Below, one piece after another: positions 8,629 through 16,591 of a stretch of DNA of 64,000 nt (its first letter is position 1; each line of letters opens with the position of its first letter). The stretch is taken from the NCBI RefSeq assembly GCF_001439845.1, contig NZ_JYLO01000001.1, positions 372,001 to 436,000 of the forward strand, given 5' to 3'. Under the pieces are notes generated by a model. The model saw nothing but the letters and a program-made list of their open reading frames with translations. It had not been told where the DNA came from and did no database searches. Made by a program: the position numbers and the translations under genes. The DNA comes from Pseudomonas lactis (GTDB taxonomy: Bacteria > Pseudomonadota > Gammaproteobacteria > Pseudomonadales > Pseudomonadaceae).

Positions 8629-9359
8629 GCTTGCCACCGTCGCCACAGGATCATCGGCGCGCGCACGAGCATGCCGAAGAACAACCGCGTGTGCATGGCG
8701 CTGATGCGCAGGTTGTCGCGCAACAAGCGAAAGTGCGACAGGCCGTCGGCGGGGTAGTGCACCTGGGTGGGCAGCCAGCGCATGGGCTGGTTGCGCCAGG
8801 TCAGGCGCACCAGGATGTCCGAGTCGAAATCCATGTGCGTGCCGATGTAGGCCGAGTCCATCAGCGCCAGGGTCGGCGCCAGCGGGTACACGCGAAAGCC
8901 GCACATCGAGTCGCGAATCTCAAACGACAGGGTGTTGATCCACACCCACACGTGGGTCAGGTAACGTGCGTACAGGCGACCCTTGGGCACGCTGTCGTCG
9001 TATTCGGGGTAGCCGCAGATGACGGCGTCGGGGTGCTGGCGTGAGGTGTGGATAAAGGTCTCGACTTCGCGCAGGTCGTGCTGGCCATCGGCGTCCACTT
9101 GCAGGGCGTGGGTGTAGCCCAGGCGCGCTGCCTCGCGGAAACCGGCCATCACGGCGCCGCCCTTGCCCTGGTTGCTGGGCAGGGTCAGCAGGGTGACGTT
9201 GTCCAGCCTCGCCAACTGCGCCAGCACGGCTGCGCACGCGGCGCTGCTGCCATCGTCGACCAAGAGGCAGGGCAGGCCGCTTTTCAGCACACTGTGGACC
9301 ACGGCTGGCACGGCGGCTTCGTGGTTGTACACCGGGATTAAAGCGCAGGGGTTATGCAT
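8625..9359 (-). CDS. family 2 glycosyltransferase
   Basis: A 244-residue GT2 enzyme. The N terminus MHNPCALIPVYNHEAAVPAVV is the standard nucleotide-binding start, followed by LLVDDGSS and by ALQVDADGQHDLREV, where DAD provides the metal-binding acidic motif. No membrane span is obvious apart from a weak C-terminal hydrophobic helix. It lies between a REP pair and the acyltransferase. It is expected to transfer a sugar to the lipid or polyene moiety. Start 9359 is chosen because the family signature begins there. Confidence 0.87.
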   Translation of the reverse strand: MHNPCALIPVYNHEAAVPAVVHSVLKSGLPCLLVDDGSSAACAAVLAQLARLDNVTLLTLPSNQGKGGAVMAGFREAARLGYTHALQVDADGQHDLREVETFIHTSRQHPDAVICGYPEYDDSVPKGRLYARYLTHVWVWINTLSFEIRDSMCGFRVYPLAPTLALMDSAYIGTHMDFDSDILVRLTWRNQPMRWLPTQVHYPADGLSHFRLLRDNLRISAMHTRLFFGMLVRAPMILWRRWQA

Positions 9360-9391
9360 GATGGGGGGCACCCGATACACCGGGCCGCCTG

Positions 9392-9487
9392 CATCGCAGG
9401 CAAGCCAGCTCCCACATTGGACTTGCTGTGCTCATGAGATTGTTGGCCGACACCGATCCAGTGTGGGAGCGGGCTTGCCCGCGATTG
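9392..9487. repeat. inverted REP pair inside the aryl polyene operon
   Basis: CATCGCAGGCAAGCCAGCTC at the left and GTGTGGGAGCGGGCTTGCCC at the right face each other across about 45 bases. The pair fills nearly all of the gap between the glycosyltransferase start and the AMP ligase stop, the widest gap in an otherwise overlapping operon. Confidence 0.85.
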
Positions 9488-9508
9488 AGCACGAAGTGCT
9501 CACCCGGC

Positions 9509-11179
9509 TTATGCATGCGCGGCCTCCAGCACTATGCGCCCGCTTGAGCACGCCGCAACCCCATTGCGATAGGCGAAGTACAGCTTGCTACGCTCCCGAT
9601 CAAAGCGCAGGTGCAGTTCGATGTGATCGCCCGGGCGCACCAGTTGCTGGAACTTGAGCACTTCCATGCCGGCGAACCGGGTTGGCAGGTCGAGCAATTG
9701 CTGGCCCAGGTTGAACGCCCATTCCACCTGCACCACCCCCGGCAAAACCGGGGTGACCGGGAAGTGCCCGCTGAAATACGCCAAGTCCGGTGGGATGCTC
9801 AGTTGCAAGGTCCATTCACCTTCGGTTTCGACTTGCGCCAACACCTCAGGCCCCTTGGGGCGAGGCTCCAGTAACAAGGCTTCGATATTGGCCTGGGGCA
9901 GCTTGCCCTGGCTGTTCAGCGGCAATTGGCGCAGCACACGCCAGCGGCGCGGCAAGGCCAGGGCTTCGCAATGTTGGCTCAAGTGCTGGCGCAGAGTTTG
10001 GGTGAGGGTGCGGCGCCCCTGGTTGCGCAGCGCATGCAGCCCCGCCTCGCTGAGCACCACCACGGCGCCCAGGGACGCGCGGTTTTCCTGCACCACGCCC
10101 AGGCGGGTGTCGGCGACCCATTCATGGGCGATCAGCGCCTGTTCCAGCATCGGCAGGGAGATGCGTTTTTCTTCCAGCTTGACGATACGGTCCAGGCGGC
10201 CCAGCAGTTCAAACCGGCCATCGGCATGGATGCGTGCGGCGTCGGCGGTTTGTTCGATATGCCCTGCGGGCAGGTATGGCGATGCGATGCGCAGTGCTCC
10301 TTCAGCATCCTGGCTCAGTTGCACATCGGCAAACGGCTGCCAGGGCTGCGCGCCCTGGCGCCAGGCGATGCCGCCGGTTTCCGAGCTGCCGAGGATTTCT
10401 GTCGGCCATTGCTGCAAGCGGTCATAGAGGCTGCCGGCCGCATCAATCGGCAGCGCGCCACCGGAGGAAAATACCCGTGCAACCTGGCTCAGTGCCGGCC
10501 AGTCAAGGTTGTCGCCCATGCGCTTGAGCAGCGCCGGGCTGGCAACCCAGGCAAATTGCGGGTGCTCACGGCTGGCGCGCTGCATGTCTTCGGGGAACGC
10601 CAGTTGCTTGCGCACGAAAGTGCGACCGGCGCACAGCGGCCACAACACGCGAAACAGCAAACCGTAGATGTGTTGGGTGGCGACGCTGCCGATGATGCAC
10701 GCGCCTTTGAGGTCTGCGCCCCACAGCGCTTCCAAGGCCTCTACTTCATTGGCCAGCTGGCGCAGGGACTTGTCGATGCGCTTGGGCTCGCCGCTGGAGC
10801 CGGAGGTGCACAGGCTCAGTTGGCAGCTGTCCAGGTCGAGGGCGGCGGCGCTCAAGGGCGCTTGATACAGCGCGTCCAGGTCGCTGGCGTCCACCAGCCA
10901 GGCATCCACGGCAGCGGCCCAGCGTTGGCGGGTCTGGGGTTGCAGGTCGGCGGGCAGCAGCACGCTCGCACCGGCCCGCCAGGCGGCCAGCAGCGCAATC
11001 GCCAGCAGCCCGGCGTCTTCCAGGTGCACGGCCAGGCGCCGGATGCCCTGGGCCTGCAAGCCTGCGGCGAGGCTCAAGGAGCGCTCGCACAGTTGCGCGT
11101 GATTCATGGCGGGCTCGGTAGTCACCCCACGATCCCGCAGTGGCTCAAGCAGCAAATGCTCAAGTTTCAACCCTTTCAT
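9509..11179 (-). CDS. AMP-dependent acyl ligase fused to a FabA/FabZ-like hotdog dehydratase
   Basis: A 556-residue two-domain protein. Residues about 1-450 form an adenylate-forming ligase with the P-loop-like motif [12 protein letters not shown] at 122-133 and a C-terminal [15 protein letters not shown] hinge. Residues about 460-556 are a hotdog domain with [16 protein letters not shown] at 469-484, the FabZ catalytic His signature. In many aryl polyene clusters these activities are separate genes; here they are one chain. The ligase would load the aryl acid on the ACP and the hotdog domain would dehydrate the 3-hydroxyacyl intermediate. Start 11179 overlaps the membrane protein gene (stop at 11176); longer frames upstream are not needed. 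Confidence 0.9.
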   Translation of the reverse strand: MKGLKLEHLLLEPLRDRGVTTEPAMNHAQLCERSLSLAAGLQAQGIRRLAVHLEDAGLLAIALLAAWRAGASVLLPADLQPQTRQRWAAAVDAWLVDASDLDALYQAPLSAAALDLDSCQLSLCTSGSSGEPKRIDKSLRQLANEVEALEALWGADLKGACIIGSVATQHIYGLLFRVLWPLCAGRTFVRKQLAFPEDMQRASREHPQFAWVASPALLKRMGDNLDWPALSQVARVFSSGGALPIDAAGSLYDRLQQWPTEILGSSETGGIAWRQGAQPWQPFADVQLSQDAEGALRIASPYLPAGHIEQTADAARIHADGRFELLGRLDRIVKLEEKRISLPMLEQALIAHEWVADTRLGVVQENRASLGAVVVLSEAGLHALRNQGRRTLTQTLRQHLSQHCEALALPRRWRVLRQLPLNSQGKLPQANIEALLLEPRPKGPEVLAQVETEGEWTLQLSIPPDLAYFSGHFPVTPVLPGVVQVEWAFNLGQQLLDLPTRFAGMEVLKFQQLVRPGDHIELHLRFDRERSKLYFAYRNGVAACSSGRIVLEAAHA

Positions 11180-11721
11180 ACGCGGCCTCGAACCCTTTGT
11201 CGTACCAGCCATTCCACGGCAAACAACAGCCCCATCAACCCGTAGGCGATCAGGCCGTTGTACAACGTCCACCAGCTCAGCGGCGCCCACAGGGTGAGCG
11301 CGGCGGCGAGCAGGCCATTACAGAGAAAAAACACACTCCACACCAGGGTGACCCGGCGGGTATACACCACCGCGTGGGGCGGCAGGTGCGGGTCGGTCAT
11401 GCGCGCCAGGCGCTCGACCATCGGCGGGCCGTATTTCAGGCTCAGGCCGAACAGCGCCAGCATGAACCCGCTGACCAGGCTCGGGTACCAGCGCAGCCAC
11501 TGCGGGTTATCGAACCAGGCCAGCGCCAGGCAAAACACGATCACCACCACCGCCATCCAACGGCTGCCCGGGCGCTGCGCAGCGGTGAGCGCGCGCAACA
11601 GCCACAGGCTGCCCAGCAATAAGCCGAACTGCCAGGGTGCAAAGTGCTCGGTGCCGTAATACACCGCGAAGGGGTACAGCAGCCCCGCCAATAACAGGCC
11701 AAGGCCGATCAGCCGGCTCAT
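11176..11721 (-). CDS. polytopic membrane protein of the aryl polyene cluster
   Basis: A 181-residue protein with about five or six hydrophobic segments (for example near residues 4-24, 31-42, 56-70, 80-95, 125-145 and 155-170). I recognise it only as the COG4648-type membrane protein that accompanies the ligase and ACP genes in such clusters; no enzymatic motif is visible. It overlaps both neighbours by a few bases, so it is translated as part of the operon. Its function is unknown; a role in membrane assembly of the pigment machinery is a guess. Confidence 0.8.
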   Translation of the reverse strand: MSRLIGLGLLLAGLLYPFAVYYGTEHFAPWQFGLLLGSLWLLRALTAAQRPGSRWMAVVVIVFCLALAWFDNPQWLRWYPSLVSGFMLALFGLSLKYGPPMVERLARMTDPHLPPHAVVYTRRVTLVWSVFFLCNGLLAAALTLWAPLSWWTLYNGLIAYGLMGLLFAVEWLVRQRVRGRV

Positions 11722-11972
11722 GCGGCGGGCTGGACCAGACGGTACACCGCCTCTACCACGTCGTTCACCGTGCGTACCGCCTTGAACTCTTCGGCGGCGA
11801 TTTTCTTGCCGGTCTGGCGCTTGATGTGGTCGATCAGGTCCACGGCGTCGATGCTGTCGATTTCCAGGTCCTGGTACAGGTTGGCGTCGAGGGTGACGCG
11901 TTCCGGGGGCAGTTCAAACAGTTCCACCAAGGCGTCGCGCAGGGTGTTGAAGATATCGTCACGAGTTTGCAT
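11718..11972 (-). CDS. acyl carrier protein (second of two)
   Basis: An 84-residue ACP. The phosphopantetheine site is in DLEIDSIDAVDLIDHI (Ser in EIDSID), with acidic helix II and the usual NTLRDALVELFELPPERV start. It lies 9 bases downstream of the other ACP gene and overlaps the membrane protein gene. Type II aryl polyene synthases use two carriers, one for the starter and one for elongation. Confidence 0.92.
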   Translation of the reverse strand: MQTRDDIFNTLRDALVELFELPPERVTLDANLYQDLEIDSIDAVDLIDHIKRQTGKKIAAEEFKAVRTVNDVVEAVYRLVQPAA

Positions 11973-11981
11973 GGTACGGTC

Positions 11982-12251
11982 TCAAGCTGCCTGTCGGGCC
12001 GTGACGAATGCCGCAAGGCTGGCCACGTTGGTGAAGTGATTGCGGGTGTCCTTGGCGTCGGCATCGATTTTGATGCCGTATTTTTTCTGAATCGCCAGGC
12101 CCAATTCCAGGGCGTCGACCGAATCCAGGCCCAGGCCTTCGCCAAACAGCGTCTGCTCGCTGCCAATGTCGTCGACGCTGATGTCTTCCAGGCCCAGGGC
12201 CTCGATGATCAGCGTCTTTATGTCGTGCTCAAGGCGGTGTTGGTCGCTCAT
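11982..12251 (-). CDS. acyl carrier protein (first of two)
   Basis: An 89-residue ACP with the carrier site in GEGLGLDSVDALELGLAIQ (Ser in LDSVD), an acidic surface and a helical C terminus. It differs clearly from the adjacent ACP, which supports separate roles on the assembly line. Its start lies inside the 3' end of the PlsC-type acyltransferase gene. Confidence 0.92.
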   Translation of the reverse strand: MSDQHRLEHDIKTLIIEALGLEDISVDDIGSEQTLFGEGLGLDSVDALELGLAIQKKYGIKIDADAKDTRNHFTNVASLAAFVTARQAA

Positions 12252-13041
12252 CTTCGGCGAGCTCCTTAATGAAATAGTGATGCAGGTGATCGTTGAGCTT
12301 GCGTGAAGCCTGGGGCGCGGCGCCGAGCGCGGCGAACGCCTGTGGTTCTATATCGGCCCCCACGCGCAAACTGAAGTGAAATCGACGGTGGGGAATGCGA
12401 TACCAGGGTTCGGCCTTGGTCAGGGTGGTGGGGCTGACCTTGATCACCACTGGCGTGATGATTGTCGCACCGCGCAGCGCAATGGCCGCGCCGCCGCGAT
12501 GAAAGGCCGGCGCCGCGCCGGGCGTGGTGCGGGTGCCTTCGGGAAAGATGATCAGCGTCTGGCCGGCGCGCAGGGCGTCGGCTGCGGCATCGAGCATGTC
12601 GGCGCTGCCGTCGTTGCTGATGTAGCCGGCATCGCGCACCGGGCTGCGGGTGAACGGGTTTTGGAACAGACTCTGCTTGACCACGCAGTTGGTCTGGCGC
12701 ATCAGGCCGATCAGGAACACCACGTCGATCAGCGACGGGTGGTTGGCGACGATCATCTGGCCAGGGCGGCCAAGCTTTTCGGCACCCTCGACGCTGTACG
12801 TGAGAATGCCCAGGCCCTTCATCAAGCGAATAAAAAACCAGAACAGGCAACTGATGGTGTGGCGTGCACGCCGTTGGTGCTGGCTGGCGTCGCCCGGCAG
12901 GCAACTGAGCAGTGGAAACACCAGCAAGCGCAGGCACAGGCCGCCGATGCCAAACAGGCAAAAGCTGAGGGCCGTGGCGAACAGGCGCCAGTAATAGGCC
13001 TGCCGTGGCTTGTGGGTCAGGGCTTGCGTTGCCAGTTCCAT
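12229..13041 (-). CDS. PlsC-type 1-acylglycerol-3-phosphate acyltransferase
   Basis: A 270-residue membrane-associated acyltransferase. Motif I is VANHPSLIDVVF (the N-H-x4-D catalytic pair), motif III is IIFPEGTRTTPG, and a VVIKV segment matches motif IV. Hydrophobic segments at about residues 20-42 and 65-80 would anchor it. The ATG at 13041 follows a GAAGAACCGAG stretch and lies inside the end of the upstream gene. In this operon it probably contributes an acyl chain to the lipid anchor of the pigment and is unlikely to be the housekeeping PlsC. Confidence 0.88.
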   Translation of the reverse strand: MELATQALTHKPRQAYYWRLFATALSFCLFGIGGLCLRLLVFPLLSCLPGDASQHQRRARHTISCLFWFFIRLMKGLGILTYSVEGAEKLGRPGQMIVANHPSLIDVVFLIGLMRQTNCVVKQSLFQNPFTRSPVRDAGYISNDGSADMLDAAADALRAGQTLIIFPEGTRTTPGAAPAFHRGGAAIALRGATIITPVVIKVSPTTLTKAEPWYRIPHRRFHFSLRVGADIEPQAFAALGAAPQASRKLNDHLHHYFIKELAEDERPTPP

Positions 13042-13736
13042 ACTCGGTTCTTCCAGGCATGTTGGCAGGCGCCCTGATCGGTCAGCAGGGTGCGCAGCAG
13101 GTTCAGGGCGTGGGGCCACTGGGTTTGAGTGAGTTGGACAGTGCCGGTGGTGAGTTCCAGTTGCCACTCGTCGCCCGGCGTGAGCAACAGGCCGAGGGCG
13201 TAGGGGAAGGGTACATCCGTGATCCAGCTGGCATAGGCTTGGGGCGGTTGTTCTTCGGTGATCACCAGCAACACGGCGGGTGCGCCTTCGTTGAGCAACG
13301 CGGCGGCTTCGAGCAGGCCGTGTTCGAGGCCATCGCCGGCGGCGGCGAGGGCGGTCATCTCGCTGGTTTCATTACGCAGGATCGACCACAGGCCGATCAC
13401 CGCGTTATGCACCGACAGGCTGAACTGAGTGGGCGACAGCGGCTGCTCGTTGGCCAGGTCGCTGAGGATGTCCAGGGTGCGCGGGGTTTCGCCGTGGCGG
13501 GAAATGAACACCAGCGGCAGGTCTTCAAGGCCCTCGGCCAGCGGCCAGCTGACGCTGAACGCCATGCGCGCCAGCCGGCTCAAGCGGCGGCGCTGCATAG
13601 CTGGCAAAAATGACACATCGGGGGACGCTTCGCTGGCAGGCAGCAACACCGGGTCCCGGCACCAGGCGTGCCAGTCGTCCGCACTCTCAAGGCCAGGAGC
13701 CCAGGCGCGCCATTGGGCGATGTTGAAGTTGATCAC
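13017..13736 (-). CDS. beta-ketoacyl synthase-like chain length factor, first gene of the operon
   Basis: A 239-residue protein starting VINFNIAQWRAWAPGLESAD, typical of the truncated ketoacyl-synthase N-terminal-like proteins in aryl polyene clusters. It has LPAMQRRRLSRLARMAFSVS and SVHNAVIGLWSI, matching ketosynthase secondary structure. I see no catalytic Cys context, fitting a chain length factor that pairs with a true ketosynthase. I placed the start at the GTG at 13736; in-frame codons continue upstream to about 13778 without family similarity. It is the promoter-proximal gene, so the promoter should lie in 13740-14050. Confidence 0.82.
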   Translation of the reverse strand: MINFNIAQWRAWAPGLESADDWHAWCRDPVLLPASEASPDVSFLPAMQRRRLSRLARMAFSVSWPLAEGLEDLPLVFISRHGETPRTLDILSDLANEQPLSPTQFSLSVHNAVIGLWSILRNETSEMTALAAAGDGLEHGLLEAAALLNEGAPAVLLVITEEQPPQAYASWITDVPFPYALGLLLTPGDEWQLELTTGTVQLTQTQWPHALNLLRTLLTDQGACQHAWKNRVWNWQRKP

Positions 13737-14051
13737 TGAGAAGTTATCCCGCCCCTGCGGGCTTCCATGTGCGGCCAATGGCCCCGGATTCCGGGACAGG
13801 GAGCAATGGCCGAATGGCGCGCATTATCCCGGTGCCGTGGAGTTCTAGCAAATAGTGGTGAAAATTTGTTCACTATTGATCACAAATTAAGTTGGAAGAA
13901 CTTACAGATTCTTGGTCATGGCTGATCGAGTGTGGAATAGGCGCACTCCTATTTGTTTGTTAGCCAGATGCGGCGCCCTGATGAACGAGGTAGCTAATGG
14001 GCGCTTTTGCGCTCTACACTCGGGCATTCATTGATACACGGAGGTTTTTCC
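13737..14051. promoter_or_regulatory. divergent intergenic region between the aryl polyene operon and the ParA-like gene
   Basis: No gene is visible. It must hold the promoters of both flanking genes. The clearest element is the inverted repeat AATAGTG (13851-13857) and CACTATT (13871-13877), centred in an AT-rich stretch; it resembles an operator. The plus-strand side ends in GGAGG seven bases before the ATG at 14052. Confidence 0.55.
13851..13877. promoter_or_regulatory. candidate operator palindrome upstream of the aryl polyene operon
   Basis: AATAGTG and CACTATT form perfect 7-base arms around a 13-base AT-rich centre, about 115 bases upstream of the first gene of the pigment operon. Which regulator binds is unknown. 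Confidence 0.45.
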
Positions 14052-14822
14052 ATGCGGCGCGTGGTGTTCAATCAAAAAGGCGGTGTGGGCAAGTCCAGCA
14101 TCGCCTGCAACCTGGCGGCGGTCAGCGCCAGCGAAGGTTATCGAACCCTGTTGGTGGACCTCGATGCACAGGCCAACTCCACTCAGTACCTCACCGGGCT
14201 GACGGGTGACGACATCCCTATGGGGATCGCGGATTTTTTCAAGCAAACTTTGTCTACGGGGCCGTTTTCGAAGAAGAACAGGGTGGATATCTACGAAACG
14301 CCCTTCGACAACCTGCATGTGATCACCGCCACCCCGGAACTGGCTGACCTGCAGCCCAAGCTTGAGGCCAAGCACAAGATCAACAAGCTGCGAAAGCTGC
14401 TGGATGAGTTGAGCGAGGATTACGACCGGATTTACCTGGATACGCCGCCAGCGCTGAATTTTTATGCGGTTTCGGCGCTGATTGCCGCTGATCGTGTGCT
14501 TATTCCATTCGATTGCGACAGCTTTTCGCGCCAGGCGTTGTATGGCCTGCTAGCAGAGATCGAAGAACTGAAGGACGACCATAACGAAGGCCTGGAAGTG
14601 GAAGGCATTGTGGTCAACCAATTTCAGGCTCGTGCGAGTTTGCCGCAGCAGATTCTCGATGAGTTGATTGCCGAAGGGCTGCCGGTACTGCCGGTGTACC
14701 TTGCAAGCTCTGTGCGTATGCGTGAGTCGCACCAGGAGAGCAAGCCGCTGATTCATCTGGACCCTCGGCATAAGCTGACGCAGCAGTTTGTGGAGCTGCA
14801 TAACTTGCTGGAAAATGCCTGA
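14052..14822 (+). CDS. ParA/MinD-like ATPase
   Basis: A 256-residue deviant Walker A ATPase: FNQKGGVGKSSIACNLAA at residues 5-22 carries the signature Lys and P-loop, DLDAQANST follows as the switch I region, and YLDTPPALNFY is the Walker B-like segment. No N-terminal helix-turn-helix and no adjacent ParB are present, so it is a solitary ParA-like protein and not the chromosome segregation parAB pair. GGAGG seven bases upstream supports the ATG at 14052. Such orphan ParAs position protein complexes; the cargo here is unknown. Confidence 0.88.
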   Translation: MRRVVFNQKGGVGKSSIACNLAAVSASEGYRTLLVDLDAQANSTQYLTGLTGDDIPMGIADFFKQTLSTGPFSKKNRVDIYETPFDNLHVITATPELADLQPKLEAKHKINKLRKLLDELSEDYDRIYLDTPPALNFYAVSALIAADRVLIPFDCDSFSRQALYGLLAEIEELKDDHNEGLEVEGIVVNQFQARASLPQQILDELIAEGLPVLPVYLASSVRMRESHQESKPLIHLDPRHKLTQQFVELHNLLENA

Positions 14823-14843
14823 CCCCACAGGCAACATCGAACA

Positions 14844-14936
14844 CTGTGGGAGCCGGGCTTGCCCGCGATGAGGGCGGCACATTGAGTCAATGTGTCGCCT
14901 GGAACACCGTTATCGCAGGCAAGCCAGCTCCCACAG
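14844..14936. repeat. inverted REP pair downstream of the ParA-like gene
   Basis: CTGTGGGAGCCGGGCTTGCC and GCAGGCAAGCCAGCTCCCAC flank an inner hairpin (CACATTGA and TCAATGTG). The whole can fold into one long stem and may also end transcription from the ParA-like gene. Confidence 0.85.
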
Positions 14937-15059
14937 TTTGGATTGCATTTCGGCAGGTGAGTTGGATTTGTCCCACAGGGTCTGTAGGAAGGGTCTGGCA
15001 ATTGGGCTTGTGCCTTGTAACCTTGCCTACAGCTACGCCAGAATCCGCCGGCTTGTGCG

Positions 15060-15296
15060 TCTGGATGGGCGTCTCTAAGGTTTGCCGGTCGCTGAATGTT
15101 CAGTGATCGGGTTTAGTAGCCCGTGGTGAGACGTACGGCAAATCGTCGATCAGGATCTTCCTGGATTCGATGGTGGCTGTACGGAGGGCGCTTTCGAGCG
15201 CGCCGGTTGCGTCTCCCCGGTCTACTAACCTGCGTACAGCTGCCACCCTCCGTTTAGTAGCGGGCTGGTTGCGGCTCCCCAACCCGGAGACGATCC
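15060..15296 (+). promoter_or_regulatory. repeat-rich leader upstream of the DUF6124-type gene
   Basis: GTTTAGTAGC occurs at 15111-15120 and again at 15252-15261, with an inverted copy CTACTAAC at 15222-15229. GGTTGCG(T/G)CTCCCC is repeated at 15205-15218 and 15267-15280. GCTGTAC (15176-15182) faces GTACAGC (15234-15240) and CGGAGGG (15182-15188) faces CCCTCCG (15246-15252). The block ends at the ribosome binding site GGAG of the small gene. The mutually exclusive pairings look like a structured leader or a small repeat family; a 60-codon minus-strand frame covers it but has no supported start signal. Confidence 0.45.
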
Positions 15297-15512
15297 ATGG
15301 CTAACCTCTATACCGTTTCACCCAACCTCCCCACCGAAACCCTCGTGCTCAACAGCTACGAAACCTTCTCTTCGGTGCGCACCTTGCTACTCAACCTGTC
15401 CAACGACCTCACCGGCGAACACCGCGACGTAGCGCTGGCAATCCACCAGTTAAGCGAATTGGGCGTCATGCTGGTCAGCCAGATGATGGACCGCGAAGCC
15501 CCGCTGACCTGA
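15297..15512 (+). CDS. small DUF6124/DUF3077-type protein
   Basis: A 71-residue helical protein (MANLYTVSPNLPTETLVLNS...). The second half, around NDLTGEHRDVALAIHQLSELGVMLV, resembles the short Pseudomonas-specific family annotated as DUF6124 or DUF3077. GGAG lies seven bases before the ATG. No signal peptide or membrane span. It follows an unusual repeated leader and is followed by a REP pair, so it is transcribed alone. Function unknown; family name from memory. Confidence 0.75.
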   Translation: MANLYTVSPNLPTETLVLNSYETFSSVRTLLLNLSNDLTGEHRDVALAIHQLSELGVMLVSQMMDREAPLT

Positions 15513-15527
15513 AGCTGAAATGCATTC

Positions 15528-15618
15528 AATGTGGGAGCTGGCTTGCCTGCGATGGCATCACCTCGGTGTACCAGGCAGACCGAGTCGCCTGCATCGCAGG
15601 CAAGCCAGCTCCCACATT
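15528..15618. repeat. inverted REP pair between the small gene and trxC
   Basis: AATGTGGGAGCTGGCTTGCC faces GGCAAGCCAGCTCCCACATT across about 50 bases, with an inner weak hairpin. It separates two convergent genes. Confidence 0.87.
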
Positions 15619-15643
15619 GACCGAGTTGTTTGAGGGGGGCTGT

Positions 15644-16078
15644 TTACACCCCCTGGCTACGCAACCAGCTCATCAACTGCGGCAACGGGAATGCCCCACT
15701 CTGGCGCGCCACTTCGCGGCCGTTCTTGAACAGAATCAAACTGGGAATCGAGCGAATCCCCAACTGCGCCGACAGGTGCTGGTTAGCTTCACTGTCCAGC
15801 TTCGCCAGCCGGCACTTGCCTTCCAACTGCCCGGCGGCCTGTTCGAATACCGGCGCAAACGACTTGCACGGCCCGCACCAGTCGGCCCACACATCGACCA
15901 AAAGCGGCAGGTCGCCCTTGATCTGGCTGGCATAGTCACCCTGTTTCAAATCAAAGGGTTTGCTCAGCAACACCGGCTGCTTGCAACGCCCACACTTGGG
16001 CGCGTCACCCAGGCGTTCGCCGGGGATGCGGTTGAGGCCGTTGCAATGTGGGCAGGGGATTACAAGAGGTGCGGACAT
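15644..16078 (-). CDS. trxC: thioredoxin TrxC (thioredoxin 2)
   Basis: A 144-residue protein. An N-terminal zinc-ribbon-like part carries two CxxC pairs (CPHC and CGRC), the mark of thioredoxin 2. The thioredoxin fold follows with WADWCGPCKSFAP as the redox site and IRSIPSLILFKNG with the cis-Pro loop. It reduces disulfides in the cytoplasm, with the zinc module often linked to oxidative stress sensing. The start at 16078 is preceded by GGAG; codons further upstream have no family match. Confidence 0.93.
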   Translation of the reverse strand: MSAPLVIPCPHCNGLNRIPGERLGDAPKCGRCKQPVLLSKPFDLKQGDYASQIKGDLPLLVDVWADWCGPCKSFAPVFEQAAGQLEGKCRLAKLDSEANQHLSAQLGIRSIPSLILFKNGREVARQSGAFPLPQLMSWLRSQGV

Positions 16079-16227
16079 CGGAGACTCCTGGGTTTGGCCA
16101 GTTGGGTATTTGGTGTCGAGACAGAGGTTTATCAAGGATATAGATACTTATCCGCTCACATTTTCGTTCTCGCCAGCGTGAGCGGTGTGGCTAGGCTTTT
16201 TGTTGTGCGCCACCGGTCTGTTTGCGG

Positions 16228-16285
16228 CTATAGCAAATTGCGATAGCTCGAATTCAGGTTTAACCTCCATAGCAAGATGCGATAA
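16228..16285 (+). promoter_or_regulatory. two HigA-like operator sites before higBA
   Basis: Site 1 (16228-16246) reads CTATAGCAAATTGCGATAG, a palindrome with arms CTATnGCAA and TTGCnATAG. Site 2 (16267-16285) is a degenerate copy containing TAGCAAGATGCGATA. The centres are 39 bases apart, near four helical turns, and site 2 ends 9 bases before the toxin ATG. This is the layout expected for autoregulation by the HigA antitoxin. Confidence 0.65.
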
Positions 16286-16294
16286 GGACGTTGC

Positions 16295-16591
16295 ATGCGA
16301 GTCATCAGTGAAAGCAGGATCTGGGAAGCAAAAGGAAAATGGCCGCGCTCTGCAACGGCTCTGGATCAGTGGTATCGCGTGATCAAGCGCAACGCCCCCA
16401 AGGACTTTGCCGCAATGAAAGCCATGTTTCCCGCCACCGACAAGGTAGGTGAATTTCATGTATTTGATATTGGCGGTAACAAGCTGAGGTTGATTGCGTC
16501 GGTGCAGTATCGAATGCAGCGCGTTTACATCAAACACCTGCTTGACCACCGTGATTATGAGAAAAACAAATGGAAGGAAAAAATCAGATGA
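16295..16591 (+). CDS. higB: HigB-family toxin (ribosome-dependent mRNA interferase)
   Basis: A 98-residue RelE/HigB-fold protein beginning MRVISESRIWEAKGKWPRSA; VFDIGGNKLRLIASV is the core strand pair and YIKHLLDHRDYEKN the C-terminal strand typical of host-type HigB toxins that cleave mRNA on the ribosome. The antitoxin gene overlaps its stop codon (ATGA), the reverse toxin-first order that defines higBA. Base composition is more AT-rich than the neighbours, a usual sign of transfer. Confidence 0.9.
   Translation: MRVISESRIWEAKGKWPRSATALDQWYRVIKRNAPKDFAAMKAMFPATDKVGEFHVFDIGGNKLRLIASVQYRMQRVYIKHLLDHRDYEKNKWKEKIR

Noticed and set aside
9926..11245. 439-codon open frame antisense to the AMP ligase
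   Set aside because: Shadow of the ligase reading frame with no recognisable domain.
15100..15282. 60-codon minus-strand frame over the repeat-rich leader
   Set aside because: No ribosome site, and its sequence is explained by the repeated motifs; kept only as a note in the leader entry.
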